From an uncultured Lachnospiraceae bacterium (GTDB taxonomy: Bacteria > Bacillota > Clostridia > Lachnospirales > Lachnospiraceae), in assembly GCA_949879775.1 (NCBI GenBank), contig CATLBW010000002.1:1-59274 (forward strand): a DNA stretch of 59,274 nt. The letters are read 5' to 3'. Below the pieces are notes generated by a model, which was not told the DNA's origin, did no database searches, and saw only the letters and a list, made by a program, of their open reading frames with translations. The position numbers were made by a program, and so were the translations under genes. The stretch's first letter is position 1, and each line of letters begins with the position of its first letter. Shown in pieces: positions 8,311 to 16,414 of the stretch.

Positions 8311-8345
8311 AAAAAAGCCTCCTTGTCCGAAAGACAAAGAGGCTT
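8311..8345 (-). terminator. attenuator-type terminator in the rplJ leader
   Basis: On the minus strand AAGCCTC-TTTGTC pairs with GGACAA-GGAGGCTT around a TTTC loop, followed by TTTTATC. It lies between the L10 leader and the rplJ start. It fits the conditional terminator with which Firmicutes L10 leaders control rplJL. Confidence 0.7.
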
Positions 8346-8349
8346 AAAA

Positions 8350-8440
8350 ACGAAAAACCATTACCAGACATATATCTGGCAAAATCCCTCGGCAGGCCAA
8401 CATGTTACGCCCTTCGGCACCTGCTGTCTTCGGCGAAATA
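8350..8440 (-). promoter_or_regulatory. ribosomal protein L10 leader
   Basis: The transcript carries CCGAAGACAGCAGGTG (8433-8418) and, further on, GGCCTGCCGAGG (8400-8389). These are hallmark elements of the L10 leader, where L10 or the L10-L12 complex binds. It is followed by an attenuator hairpin and about 200 bases of further structured leader, including a GTCCCTTAAGG...AGGGAC stem. Together this explains the 374-base gap before rplJ. Confidence 0.82.
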
Positions 8441-8447
8441 CTTGTAT

Positions 8448-8476
8448 AGTATAACATTGTATATTTCAGATGTCAA
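8448..8476 (-). promoter_or_regulatory. sigma-A promoter of rplJ-rplL
   Basis: A near-consensus promoter on the minus strand: TTGACA (8471-8476), 17 bases, TATACT (8448-8453). It overlaps the region just past the rplA stop and gives rplJL transcription independent of the upstream operon. Confidence 0.85.
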
Positions 8477-8484
8477 CATCCATT

Positions 8485-9177
8485 TTAAACAAGCTTGGCT
8501 GTATTGACCTTTACGCCCGGTCCCATAGTAGGAGCCAAGGTAACGCTCCTCAAAAACTGCCCCTTCACTGCGGAAGGCCTTGCTTTGATGATGGCATCCA
8601 TAAGGGTCTGGAAGTTGTCCGCTAACTGTTCTTCTGTAAAAGATGCTTTTCCAATTGGCACATGGATAATATTGGTCTTATCTAATCTATACTCAATCTT
8701 ACCGGCTTTGATATCATTGACAGCCTTGGTAACATCCATGGTTACGGTTCCTGCTTTCGGGTTGGGCATCAGGCCTTTGGGCCCAAGCACACGTCCAAGG
8801 CGCCCAACAACGCCCATCATATCGGGAGTGGCAACTACAACGTCAAAATCCAGCCAGCCGTCATTCTGAATCTTGGGAATTAACTCATCCCCACCTACAT
8901 AATCGGCGCCCGCTGCCGTAGCTTCGTCCAACTTGTCTCCCTTTGCAAAAACCAGAACCCTGACGGTCTTACCTGTTCCGTGCGGCAATACTACTGCGCC
9001 ACGGATTTGCTGTTCTGCATGGCGCCCGTCACAGCCAGTCCTGATATGAGCCTCGATAGTCTCATCAAATTTTGCAACCGCCGCCTTTTTTGCAAGGCTG
9101 ATTGCCTCTGCTGTATCATACTGCATTGCCCTGTCAATGGACTTTGCAGCCTCTAAATATTTCTTTCCTCGTTTCAT
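8485..9177 (-). CDS. rplA: 50S ribosomal protein L1
   Basis: A 230-residue large-subunit protein of the mobile L1 stalk, also a translational repressor in many bacteria. Typical motifs include [19 protein letters not shown] (about residues 128-146) and the C-terminal [14 protein letters not shown]. The start was set at the ATG at 9177, 8 bases after AGGAGG; an in-frame ATG six bases upstream (9183) sits too close to that site. It is encoded 65 bases after rplK and belongs to the rpmG-secE-nusG-rplK-rplA unit. Confidence 0.96.
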   Translation of the reverse strand: MKRGKKYLEAAKSIDRAMQYDTAEAISLAKKAAVAKFDETIEAHIRTGCDGRHAEQQIRGAVVLPHGTGKTVRVLVFAKGDKLDEATAAGADYVGGDELIPKIQNDGWLDFDVVVATPDMMGVVGRLGRVLGPKGLMPNPKAGTVTMDVTKAVNDIKAGKIEYRLDKTNIIHVPIGKASFTEEQLADNFQTLMDAIIKARPSAVKGQFLRSVTLAPTMGPGVKVNTAKLV

Positions 9178-9242
9178 TCTCATAACCTCCTAGTGGTAAT
9201 ATCGGGAGCGCCCCCTCCCACGTTTCGCTAAGTGCAGGATGC

Positions 9243-9668
9243 CTATTCTCCTACTTCAACCCCCATGCTTCTCGCAGTCCCGGCAATCATGCTCATGGCT
9301 GCTTCCAAAGATGCGGCATTCAAATCTTTCATTTTAAGCTCTGCAATTTCCTGGACCTTCGCCTTAGGAATTGTTGCCACCTTCGTCTTGTTCGGCACGC
9401 CGGAACCTGATTTGATATTGCATGCTTTTTTAATTAAAACAGCCGCAGGCGGGGTCTTGGTGATGAAGCTAAAGCTCCTGTCCGCATATACGGTAATTAC
9501 AACCGGAATGATCAAATCTCCCTGGTCAGCCGTCTTTGCGTTAAACTGTTTTGTAAATTCAACGATATTCACGCCATGCTGTCCAAGCGCCGGTCCAACT
9601 GGCGGCGCTGGCGTAGCTTTTCCGGCAGGAATCTGTAATTTGATATAACCTTCTACTTTCTTTGCCAT
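9243..9668 (-). CDS. rplK: 50S ribosomal protein L11
   Basis: A 141-residue protein of the GTPase-associated centre. The Pro-rich N-terminal segment ([16 protein letters not shown]) and the rRNA-binding C-terminal domain ([30 protein letters not shown]) are both complete. The length is standard. It follows nusG by 66 bases on the same strand, with a GGAGG binding site. Confidence 0.97.
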   Translation of the reverse strand: MAKKVEGYIKLQIPAGKATPAPPVGPALGQHGVNIVEFTKQFNAKTADQGDLIIPVVITVYADRSFSFITKTPPAAVLIKKACNIKSGSGVPNKTKVATIPKAKVQEIAELKMKDLNAASLEAAMSMIAGTARSMGVEVGE

Positions 9669-9734
9669 TTTGGAAAATCCTCCTTAAATATTTCTTGTAT
9701 GGGCATACCAAGAAATCCCATAACCATATGCATC

Positions 9735-10250
9735 TTACAACTTTCTAACATCTGTGAAACTTATCTCTACCGGTGTTTCACGACCGAACAAGTCAACATT
9801 GATCGTCACCATCTGCTTGCCATGGTTCATCGACTGGATGATGCCCACGGTATCTTTCCAGACGCCTCCGATTACCCGGATGGAATCCCCTTCCGCAAAA
9901 TCAACAACCACGCTATCAACTTGTATACCCAATGGCCTCATTTCAGCTTCAGTGAGTGGTACAGGTTTGGAACCCGGACCTACAAACCCGGTAACGCCTC
10001 TGGTATTTCTAACAACATACCATATATCATCATTCATAACCATGTTAATGAGAACATATCCCGGAAACATTTTTTTCTCAACAGTCTTCCTCACACCGTT
10101 TTTCATTTCCACAACGCTCTGCATCGGAACCCTTACTTCCAAAATCTGGTCTTCCAGGTGCCGGTTCTCGATTGTTTTCTCAATATTCTCCTTAACCTTC
10201 TTTTCATAACCGGAATAGGTATGAACTACATACCAGTTTGCCTCTGCCAT
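9735..10250 (-). CDS. nusG: transcription termination/antitermination factor NusG
   Basis: A 171-residue protein that binds RNA polymerase and couples it to Rho or the ribosome. The NGN domain starts WYVVHTYSGYEKKVKENIE and includes MFPGYVLINM; the C-terminal KOW domain begins around residue 120 (EGDSIRVIGGVWKDTVGII). The start codon follows GGAGGCATAGGTGAT. It lies 14 bases after secE, the usual arrangement. Confidence 0.97.
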   Translation of the reverse strand: MAEANWYVVHTYSGYEKKVKENIEKTIENRHLEDQILEVRVPMQSVVEMKNGVRKTVEKKMFPGYVLINMVMNDDIWYVVRNTRGVTGFVGPGSKPVPLTEAEMRPLGIQVDSVVVDFAEGDSIRVIGGVWKDTVGIIQSMNHGKQMVTINVDLFGRETPVEISFTDVRKL

Positions 10251-10264
10251 ATCACCTATGCCTC

Positions 10265-10471
10265 CTATAAACTAACCAGGGCATCTACGCCGTACTTGAT
10301 GATTACATCCACCACGGCAATGATAAGGCCCAAGACAACGGAAACAGCGACCACTGCCACTGTCTGTCTGGTAATCGATTTCTTATCCGGCCAAATTATT
10401 TTATCGAATTCAGCTTTCATGCCGGCGAACCAGCTCGTCTTTGAAGCCTTCTCTGTTTTTGTCTCTGCCAT
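10265..10471 (-). CDS. secE: preprotein translocase subunit SecE
   Basis: A 68-residue single-span SecE. A cytoplasmic helix (FAGMKAEFDKIIWPDKKS, with the family WP motif) is followed by one transmembrane segment (VAVVAVSVVLGLIIAVVDVII). The start was placed at the ATG at 10471, just after GAGGAGGAAAAA. An upstream in-frame ATG at 10534 would add 21 residues that are absent from the family and lie over the gap to rpmG. Confidence 0.95.
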   Translation of the reverse strand: MAETKTEKASKTSWFAGMKAEFDKIIWPDKKSITRQTVAVVAVSVVLGLIIAVVDVIIKYGVDALVSL

Positions 10472-10550
10472 TTTTTCCTCCTCTGACGCGCTCTTTGCGT
10501 CTGAAATACAGGGGCGGATGAACAATCTGTCCAACCTTTCACTTTACATG

Positions 10551-10700
10551 CTACTTCGTTTCCTTGTGCAACGTGTGTTTCCTGCAGAAACGGCAATATT
10601 TCTTCGTTTCCATTCTGTCTGGATGTGTTTTCTTATCCTTGGTCATGTTATAATTACGTTGCTTACATTCCGTACATGCCAATGTAATTTTTGTGCGCAC
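10551..10700 (-). CDS. rpmG: 50S ribosomal protein L33 (zinc-binding form)
   Basis: A 49-residue protein starting with GTG at 10700 behind GGAGG (8-base spacing) and ending at TAG 10551-10553. It reads [17 protein letters not shown]... and ends KHTLHKETK. Two Cys pairs (CTEC, CRFC) mark the zinc-binding form. It sits immediately upstream of secE, the classic Firmicutes order, and is first after the promoter at 10766-10794. Confidence 0.95.
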   Translation of the reverse strand: MRTKITLACTECKQRNYNMTKDKKTHPDRMETKKYCRFCRKHTLHKETK

Positions 10701-10765
10701 AACTTCCACCTCCACTTAATTCTAATTTTAGGCATAAAAAAAAGACCTACTTCCATCGCTAGTTT

Positions 10766-10794
10766 ACTATAGCACAATCCAGGCTTTGCGTCAA
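10766..10794 (-). promoter_or_regulatory. sigma-A promoter of rpmG-secE-nusG-rplK-rplA
   Basis: On the minus strand TTGACG (10789-10794), 17 bases, TATAGT (10766-10771). It is a near-consensus site about 60 bases before the rpmG start. Confidence 0.85.
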
Positions 10795-10858
10795 CACCTT
10801 TTCCTTGCGTTTACGCAATCTTTTCATCTATTGTCTTAATCCTATAGCAAAAATATAA

Positions 10859-10887
10859 TTGTATAAAGTAAAAAAGTCTGCTATAGT
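10859..10887 (+). promoter_or_regulatory. sigma-A promoter of the SGNH-like/cytidylyltransferase gene
   Basis: TTGTAT (10859-10864), 17 bases, TATAGT (10882-10887), divergent from the rpmG promoter. The leader is about 35 bases, with AGGAGG before the ATG at 10930. Confidence 0.7.
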
Positions 10888-10929
10888 CAAATCGGTACGT
10901 CAAGACGCAATGCCCAGATAGGAGGAAAA

Positions 10930-12384
10930 ATGATTCGTTTTTTAGATACTGATGTATTCACAATACAGAGAACTGCAATTAGCCACACCCTTATCAGAAA
11001 CCACTTTTTTACGAAAGGCTCTTTGGATGATATCATCGCAGTATATGAGCAGGAAGAATATTATGGGTTCATTAGTTACGATACGTTTCTAAACGCATTA
11101 GGCACAAATGACTTGGAAAATTATATCTTTCGGGAAAAATACGTTTTGCACCCTGACGATGACAATATCTGGCAAGATTTAAAGGAAATGTTTCATTGTA
11201 ACGCTATAAGCACACTTATCCCAATTGTTAATGTGCACGGTCAAATAATGTATTTTGCTTATGAAGAAAAACCAAAGGAAACCGGGGACCCGCATGAACA
11301 AACAAATACCACATTGCATCATCTGGAGCAAATAGAGAGTAATATATTGCAGGAGTTTTTTTCAGAGGTTTATCCACAGGTAAAAGGAGTGCGGATATAC
11401 AACTTAAATGAATGGGGATACCGTTTTTTTTTAATTATGAAAAGATGCGGATATTATATAGAAACACACGGCGAGAAGTGGGAGCTATTATATCCATCAC
11501 AAACAAGGTTGGCAGTGAAAGAAAACACCTTGACCGAAACATCATTTATGAATATATATGCAGAGGGATATCCTCTTATTTATGATGGAAAATTTTCAAA
11601 AAAAGCAACAGCGGAAATTATAGATACATATTGGTGGGAAATTGTAGTACGTGCCATTACAAACAATTTCTACACCTGGGTAACACAAAAATTTTTCAAA
11701 AAATTCAGGAAAATATGTTCTGTAGCAGTCACCATACCGGCAAAACATGAAATTAAACCCAAACTATATGGTGAAGATTCATGTCACAGCACCGTTCCAG
11801 AAGTTTTGAAAAACGGGGACTTAAAACAATTGGAACATTGCCGGAACGTATATGGACGCAAAATAACACTGGAAGAATGGGATAAACTGTGTGCCTCTAA
11901 AGAAGTAAGTGTACAACATATCGCAGGACACAAATTAGAAACAAAACACTTTGAAGGACGAATGTCCGGGAAACTATATGTAATCGGCCCTTGCATTGTT
12001 CAAGGCTATACGGTGCCGGAGGATAAAGAAACGTTTCTCTATTGCCTGAAAGAAGAACTAAAGAAAAAAGGTGTGGATTATTCTATTACCGGGATAGTCG
12101 TAGGGGGAAACACCCCTAATGTCTATTGGGATGTTTTTGATAGTATTACAATACGCGAAGGGGATATCATAGTTTCCATACGGGAACATTCAGGAACTTA
12201 TACATATACCGAAGGAAACAAACTTTCTTTAAAAAACTTATTCGATACAAGAGAAGAATATTGGTTTTATGACATCCCCATCCATACTAATTATAAAGGG
12301 AACCAGGCAATTGCAAAGGCATTAGCCGAATATATCTCACCCCATATTACAGTGCGCCTCCAAAATACCCCCCCCCCGTATTGA
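10930..12384 (+). CDS. SGNH-like/cytidylyltransferase protein, N-terminal part (frame broken by C10 tract)
   Basis: 484 residues as it now reads. It ends three codons after a run of ten C at 12368-12377, directly at a TGA. Residues 1-110 resemble a CBS-like or other small regulatory domain (weak). Residues about 347-470 look like an SGNH hydrolase fold: GKLYVIGPCIVQGY near its start and D448/H452 in FYDIPIHTNYKGNQ near its end. The reading frame continues in the other register as a cytidylyltransferase domain (to 13045). With nine C the two halves would join into one protein of 704 residues. I read it as one phase-variable gene, currently off. No specific reaction can be named; SGNH proteins in glycan loci often transfer or remove acyl groups. 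RBS AGGAGG. Confidence 0.75.
   Translation: MIRFLDTDVFTIQRTAISHTLIRNHFFTKGSLDDIIAVYEQEEYYGFISYDTFLNALGTNDLENYIFREKYVLHPDDDNIWQDLKEMFHCNAISTLIPIVNVHGQIMYFAYEEKPKETGDPHEQTNTTLHHLEQIESNILQEFFSEVYPQVKGVRIYNLNEWGYRFFLIMKRCGYYIETHGEKWELLYPSQTRLAVKENTLTETSFMNIYAEGYPLIYDGKFSKKATAEIIDTYWWEIVVRAITNNFYTWVTQKFFKKFRKICSVAVTIPAKHEIKPKLYGEDSCHSTVPEVLKNGDLKQLEHCRNVYGRKITLEEWDKLCASKEVSVQHIAGHKLETKHFEGRMSGKLYVIGPCIVQGYTVPEDKETFLYCLKEELKKKGVDYSITGIVVGGNTPNVYWDVFDSITIREGDIIVSIREHSGTYTYTEGNKLSLKNLFDTREEYWFYDIPIHTNYKGNQAIAKALAEYISPHITVRLQNTPPPY
12368..12377 (+). repeat. C10 homopolymer tract at a frameshift (contingency locus)
   Basis: Ten consecutive C flanked by AATA on the left and GTATTG on the right, inside codons 479-483. 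Ten C put the sequence into a TGA four codons later; nine C (or twelve) restore an open frame through 13045. Eleven C also run into a stop. The two other C/G tracts of the island have nine bases and are in frame. Confidence 0.9.
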
Positions 12385-12487
12385 AATTGGGAAAAAGAAG
12401 CTTGGAAAAGAAGAATATGCCGCTATAGAACAATATATTCGACAGATACAAGTTCCGACGCCCCCAAATGCAAAAATCGGCTCTATC

Positions 12488-13045
12488 GTGATGAATTGCA
12501 ACCCCATGACAAACGGACACCTGCATTTATTAGATACAGCAAGGAAAAACGTGGATTTCCTGTATGTGTTTGTGGTGGAAGAGGACAGATCGGATATTTC
12601 CTTTGCCGACCGATATGCCATGGTCCAGACACAGACAAAATTGTGGCATAATGTACAAACTGCGCCGTCTGGAAAATTTATATTATCTTACCAGACAATG
12701 CCCTTATATTTTGAAAAGTCCGAGAGACAAGAAGCAGCACTTGATGCAACAAGCGACCTGCAGATCTTCTGCCAATATATCGCGCCGCGCCTGGGCATCA
12801 CAGCACGGTTTGTCGGCGAAGAGCCAACTGACAACATTACGCGGCAATATAACGAAGAAATGAAATACATACTGCCCTGCTATGGTATAGAACTGATAGA
12901 GATTCCCAGGCTTGAACATAACGGCAGCCCTATCAGTGCTTCTGTAGTGAGGAAGCAAGCAAAAGATGGAAACTGGGAAACAGTAAAAGAATTAATGCCG
13001 GAACCTGCATATCAAATTTATAAGAATACATGGAAGCTAACTTAG
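12488..13045 (+). CDS. cytidylyltransferase (citrate lyase ligase-like) domain, C-terminal part of the split gene
   Basis: 185 residues from a GTG at 12488, but the frame is open back to the C10 tract, so this is more likely the C-terminal part of the gene starting at 10930. It has the nucleotidyltransferase fold of the citrate-lyase-ligase C-terminal (CitC-like) family: SIVMNCNPMTNGHLHLLD with the T/HxxH-type motif near the start, and ISASVVRKQAKDGNW near the end. It probably activates a small molecule as a nucleotide adduct. In glycan loci such domains make CDP- or AMP-linked decorations; the substrate here is unknown. No good ribosome binding site precedes the GTG, which supports the fusion reading. 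Confidence 0.7.
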   Translation: MMNCNPMTNGHLHLLDTARKNVDFLYVFVVEEDRSDISFADRYAMVQTQTKLWHNVQTAPSGKFILSYQTMPLYFEKSERQEAALDATSDLQIFCQYIAPRLGITARFVGEEPTDNITRQYNEEMKYILPCYGIELIEIPRLEHNGSPISASVVRKQAKDGNWETVKELMPEPAYQIYKNTWKLT

Positions 13046-13066
13046 CGAAATTTAAAAAAATTAAGC

Positions 13067-13094
13067 TAATGAAAACCAGGCATCCATACGATAT
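13067..13094 (+). promoter_or_regulatory. possible weak sigma-28-like promoter
   Basis: TAAT (13067-13070), 16 bases, TACGATAT (13087-13094), which matches 6 of 8 bases of GCCGATAT. It stands 38 bases before the small helical gene. Tentative; the clear sigma-28 site at 23786 makes it worth listing. Confidence 0.3.
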
Positions 13095-13132
13095 ATATAT
13101 CAGAGTATTTTACAGGAAAGGACGAGAATATC

Positions 13133-13498
13133 ATGGAAGATAATCGTAAAGAGCAAGTGGAGGCTTTAGAGGCTTTAAAGGACTATAACCCCAAGGTTTG
13201 TACCGCATTAAAAGAGATCATACCTGAGCTTAAGGGTGATAAGAAGGAAGATACCCAGGAATATGCAGACCATATTTTCCGCGGCGTCAACTGGGAGCTT
13301 CAGGTAATTAACGGAACACTGGAACTGTTGAATGAGAAAGAACAGCAGGTGACAAAGGACGCTTTGAACGAGATGGTTACCCATGTCAACGACGCTTATG
13401 TTTCTAAAAATGAAGTTCAATTGGCGCAGGTTATTGAATCAGAATTGCTTCCTTTTGTAGAGAAACTGGATGGTTACATAGCAAAAGCATTAGCATAA
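13133..13498 (+). CDS. small all-helical protein of unknown function
   Basis: 121 residues, acidic, predicted by eye to be almost wholly alpha-helical, with no signal peptide, membrane segment or cysteine pair. I do not recognise the family. It contains heptad-like stretches (WELQVINGTLELLNEKEQQV, LPFVEKLDGYIAKALA), as in a small chaperone or adaptor. It stands alone: its own AAAGGACGAG binding site precedes it, and a strong terminator follows 28 bases after the stop. It lies between a phase-variable glycan gene and the flagellin glycosyltransferase genes, so a role in flagellin handling is possible but only by position. Confidence 0.7.
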   Translation: MEDNRKEQVEALEALKDYNPKVCTALKEIIPELKGDKKEDTQEYADHIFRGVNWELQVINGTLELLNEKEQQVTKDALNEMVTHVNDAYVSKNEVQLAQVIESELLPFVEKLDGYIAKALA

Positions 13499-13526
13499 CA
13501 GCATGATTGAAGAACAAAGATAGCAT

Positions 13527-13580
13527 GTTTCAGGATTGTATTTCTACTTGCTGATGGAAATACAGTTCTGAAACTTTTTT
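13527..13580 (+). terminator. Rho-independent terminator
   Basis: GTTTCAG (13527-13533) and GTATTTC (13538-13544) pair with GAAATAC (13557-13563) and CTGAAAC (13568-13574), followed by six T. It ends the small helical gene and isolates the glycosyltransferase/flagellin genes downstream. Confidence 0.88.
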
Positions 13581-13593
13581 GTCTTATATATAG

Positions 13594-13635
13594 ATGGCGT
13601 TTAATTATCGCCATATGCGTCACGATAAAGCGTGA
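13594..13635 (+). promoter_or_regulatory. two adjacent palindromes with a possible sigma-28-like promoter
   Basis: ATGGCG...CGCCAT (13594-13614) and GTCACG...CGTGAC (13619-13635) form two small inverted repeats side by side. Overlapping them is TAAT (13602-13605), 15 bases, CACGATAA (13621-13628), six of eight matching GCCGATAA. It is the only promoter-like sequence before the glycosyltransferase at 13663, and could be a regulated start or an operator. Confidence 0.3.
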
Positions 13636-13662
13636 CATTCCAATCTCTCAGAAAGGAACGCT

Positions 13663-14826
13663 ATGAGAATCTTATATTATACCTGGTTTGAAAATTCTGC
13701 GGAAGATATGGAGGAGACATTGCTGCGGCTCGGATATGAAGTAGTAAAATGCAATATCCCTTTCCAGGATTATGAGGAAGATATGGAATTTTCCAGGCAA
13801 TTGGCAGTGGTGATGCAAACATATGCCTGCAATTGCATTTTTTCGTTTAATTTCTTTCCAATGCTTGCCCGCGCAGCAGAGAAATATCAGATTAAATATA
13901 TTTCCTGGGTATACGATTGCCCCCATTGGACGCTGCGCTCCCCTGCGGCAGCATGCGCATACAACTATATATTTGTTTTTGACAGGATACAGTATCTGAA
14001 ATTAAAACAATACAAGCTTCCGCATCTTTACCATTTCCCGTTGGCTGCAAACACCAGAAAGCATTGTGAGATTTTAGGCACCCCACAGCCGGGCAATGCA
14101 GGAACCCATAAAAATGAGGTCAGTTTCGTAGGCAGCCTATATGAAAATAACAAGTATGACCTAATCCAGTACCTGCCGGAATATTTGAAGGGATACCTAA
14201 CAGGGACCATGCAGGCGCAAAGGCTCATATATGGCTATAATTTTGTGGAAGAGCTTCTGACAGAGGATCTCATTGCACAAATAGGTGACGTCATTTCCAT
14301 GAACCTTCCAAAGCCATATTCTGCCTCCAAGAGCGAATTGTATGCAGCAATGCTTAATGAAAAAATCACTTCCATGGAGCGGATTTCATGTTTAAATATC
14401 CTTGCCCCTAAATATAAATTATCTTTGTATACAGCGTCAAATCCAAGTTTGGCGCCAAAAGCGGCGTACGGGGGGACAGTGGATTACAGAAATGAGATGC
14501 CTAACGTTTTCAGGCAGTCTAAAATCAACTTAAATATAACCTTGCGCTCCATCCAAAGCGGTATTCCACTGCGTGCCTTAGATATTATGGGAGCTGGTGG
14601 GTTCCTCCTGTCCAATTATCAGCCGGAACTGGCTGAGCAGTTTGAAGATGGCAGGGAATTAGCCCTTTACTCAAGCGCGGAAGAACTACTGGATAAAGTG
14701 CAATATTATTTAACCCACGAAGAGGAACGATGTGAAATCGCATATCATGGATTTTTGAAAGTACAGGAATTATTTTCCTACGAAACACGGGTAAAACAAA
14801 TGCTGGAACTTGCGGAGGTAGAGTGA
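13663..14826 (+). CDS. CgeB-like (DUF3880) glycosyltransferase
   Basis: A 387-residue GT-B-type glycosyltransferase. The N-terminal half matches DUF3880-like proteins (WVYDCPHWT, a conserved spot in the family). The C-terminal half is a Glyco_trans_1_2 domain with FRQSKINLNITLRSIQSGIP and RALDIMGAGGFLLSNYQPEL, the donor-binding region. It is first of three coupled glycosyltransferase genes ahead of flagellin and overlaps the next one. Position suggests it glycosylates flagellin or extends its glycan. It is a distant paralogue of the CgeB-like array at 38.5-46.7 kb. Confidence 0.82.
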   Translation: MRILYYTWFENSAEDMEETLLRLGYEVVKCNIPFQDYEEDMEFSRQLAVVMQTYACNCIFSFNFFPMLARAAEKYQIKYISWVYDCPHWTLRSPAAACAYNYIFVFDRIQYLKLKQYKLPHLYHFPLAANTRKHCEILGTPQPGNAGTHKNEVSFVGSLYENNKYDLIQYLPEYLKGYLTGTMQAQRLIYGYNFVEELLTEDLIAQIGDVISMNLPKPYSASKSELYAAMLNEKITSMERISCLNILAPKYKLSLYTASNPSLAPKAAYGGTVDYRNEMPNVFRQSKINLNITLRSIQSGIPLRALDIMGAGGFLLSNYQPELAEQFEDGRELALYSSAEELLDKVQYYLTHEEERCEIAYHGFLKVQELFSYETRVKQMLELAEVE

Positions 14827-14828
14827 CT

Positions 14829-16379
14829 ATGGAAAAGCAGAGCAGACGCTACAAAAAGCTTGCAGATAAATACAGGGACGGAAACATCAACCAGTCTTGG
14901 CTGTGTTATGAGAATGCACGATACCATTGCACAAAAGAAGAAGATAGGACGGGGGCAGAAAATTTCTGCCTGGAATGCCAAAAGGAAATGGAGCTTTTAG
15001 AGAGAAGCCCTAATTTCTCCGTGGCAAAAACCGCAATTATCATCCTGTCTTATAACCACGGGGAACTTACGAAAGCCTGTATTGAAAGCATCCGGCAAAA
15101 TAACGCCCCAGGAACATATGAATTGATTGTGGTGGATAACGCCTCCACTGATGGCGTCCAGGAATGGCTGCGCAAGCAAGAGGATATCCTACTGATAGAA
15201 AATGAAGATAACCAGGGATTTCCCCGGGGCTGTAACCAAGGCATAGCCCTTGCTGGGAAAAACGCCAATATTTTTCTTTTAAATAATGATACTATTGTCC
15301 CAGAGAATGCTATTTTCTGGCTGCGGATGGCATTATATGAGAATGAAAGGATAGGGGCGGCCGGCAGCGTTTCCAACCAAGTGGTGAATTACCAGCAAGT
15401 CCCCGAGCAGTTTGATACTACGGATGAATGGCTGGCATTTGCCAAGAAAAATAATGTACCTATGGAATACCCTTATGAGAAAAAAAGCTGGCTGGTAGGC
15501 TTTGCCATGCTGATAAAAAGGAACGCCCTAAACGCCGTCCTGGAAGCAGAACAAGCACAGCTCAAAAACGCCGCGCCTATGGCGCTGGATACCCGCTTCT
15601 CTCCCGGGAACTTTGAGGACAACGATTTAAGCATCCGCCTGCTGCTTGCAGGATATCAGCTCCGTCTGGTAAAAAACAGCTTTATTTTCCATTATGGAAG
15701 CAAATCGTTCCAAAAAATGCCGGAACGGTTTCTGGCATTATTAAAAGAAAACCAAAAGAAACTTGCGGAAAAATATGGGATAGATTTAATTCCCGCAAGC
15801 CGCATAGAAACCGCGTTAGTAGACATGGTAAAGCCGGACAAACCATCCTTTCGCGTGTTGGAGATAGGCTGTAAGTTAGGCGCGTCCCTGGCACGGATTG
15901 AGAGCCGTTATCCGAAAGCAGCCGTACTTGGTATCGAAGGACATGAATTGCTGGCACGCCTCGCAAAGAATGTCGTCCCTGTTATTTCCGGGAATTTCAT
16001 GGAAGTGCCCCTTCCTGAAATCCTTGCGGACGGAAAGTATGATTATGTTATCATGGATGGGATATTATCACCTGGGGATGAGGGACTATTGGCAAAAGCT
16101 GGGAACTGCCTGAAAGCGAGGGGAACAATCTTGGCATGTATCTGCAACACACAATGCATCAGCGCAAACGTACAGGAACAGACGCACACCAAAATGACGC
16201 TTGAACAGATTGTCCATTTATGCGATTGCTGCCATATGCAAATCCGGGAATTTAATTATCGTACGGCAGAACTATCACCAACAGAAAGACAACAGGTTTC
16301 CGAGTTATGCGCTGCTTTCGGCAGCCAAATGCGCCCCCTATACGAGGCAGAGAAGTTTGTTTTTGAAATATCCTTGTAA
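14829..16379 (+). CDS. GT2 glycosyltransferase fused to a methyltransferase-like domain
   Basis: 516 residues. An N-terminal helical stretch of about 60 residues precedes a GT2 domain (TAIIILSYNHGELTKACIES, VVDNASTDG, LLNNDTIVPE as the DxD-like site, and the late FSPGNFEDNDLSIR). From about residue 340 it carries a SAM-methyltransferase-like domain (FRVLEIGCKLGASLARIE), which looks partly degenerate after motif I. The same GT2-linker-MT layout recurs in the 821-residue protein at 36.1-38.5 kb, including a shared linker (LIPASRIE / LIPSTRVV). The start is the ATG at 14829, 10 bases after GGAGG; a GTG at 14823 is possible. It probably acts on flagellin glycan. Confidence 0.82.
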   Translation: MEKQSRRYKKLADKYRDGNINQSWLCYENARYHCTKEEDRTGAENFCLECQKEMELLERSPNFSVAKTAIIILSYNHGELTKACIESIRQNNAPGTYELIVVDNASTDGVQEWLRKQEDILLIENEDNQGFPRGCNQGIALAGKNANIFLLNNDTIVPENAIFWLRMALYENERIGAAGSVSNQVVNYQQVPEQFDTTDEWLAFAKKNNVPMEYPYEKKSWLVGFAMLIKRNALNAVLEAEQAQLKNAAPMALDTRFSPGNFEDNDLSIRLLLAGYQLRLVKNSFIFHYGSKSFQKMPERFLALLKENQKKLAEKYGIDLIPASRIETALVDMVKPDKPSFRVLEIGCKLGASLARIESRYPKAAVLGIEGHELLARLAKNVVPVISGNFMEVPLPEILADGKYDYVIMDGILSPGDEGLLAKAGNCLKARGTILACICNTQCISANVQEQTHTKMTLEQIVHLCDCCHMQIREFNYRTAELSPTERQQVSELCAAFGSQMRPLYEAEKFVFEISL

Positions 16380-16414
16380 ATGGAGGAACGTAATATCTTG
16401 CTGGGAGGAAAAAA

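Noticed and set aside
9699..10772. A long plus-strand open frame (357 codons) across nusG and secE
   Set aside because: It is antisense to nusG, secE and rpmG, which are certain; the translated product has no domain and is low in typical protein character.
11423..11431. T9 run as a second slippage site in the SGNH-like gene
   Set aside because: T/A runs of this length occur in several genes here (for example in the conserved FFF of the adenylating enzyme) and are in frame; nothing indicates variation.
12385..12487. A real intergenic gap between two separate genes
   Set aside because: The frame of the downstream part is open through this stretch back to the C10 tract and reads as normal protein (RIEIGKKKLGKEEYAAIEQ), so I treat it as one interrupted gene.
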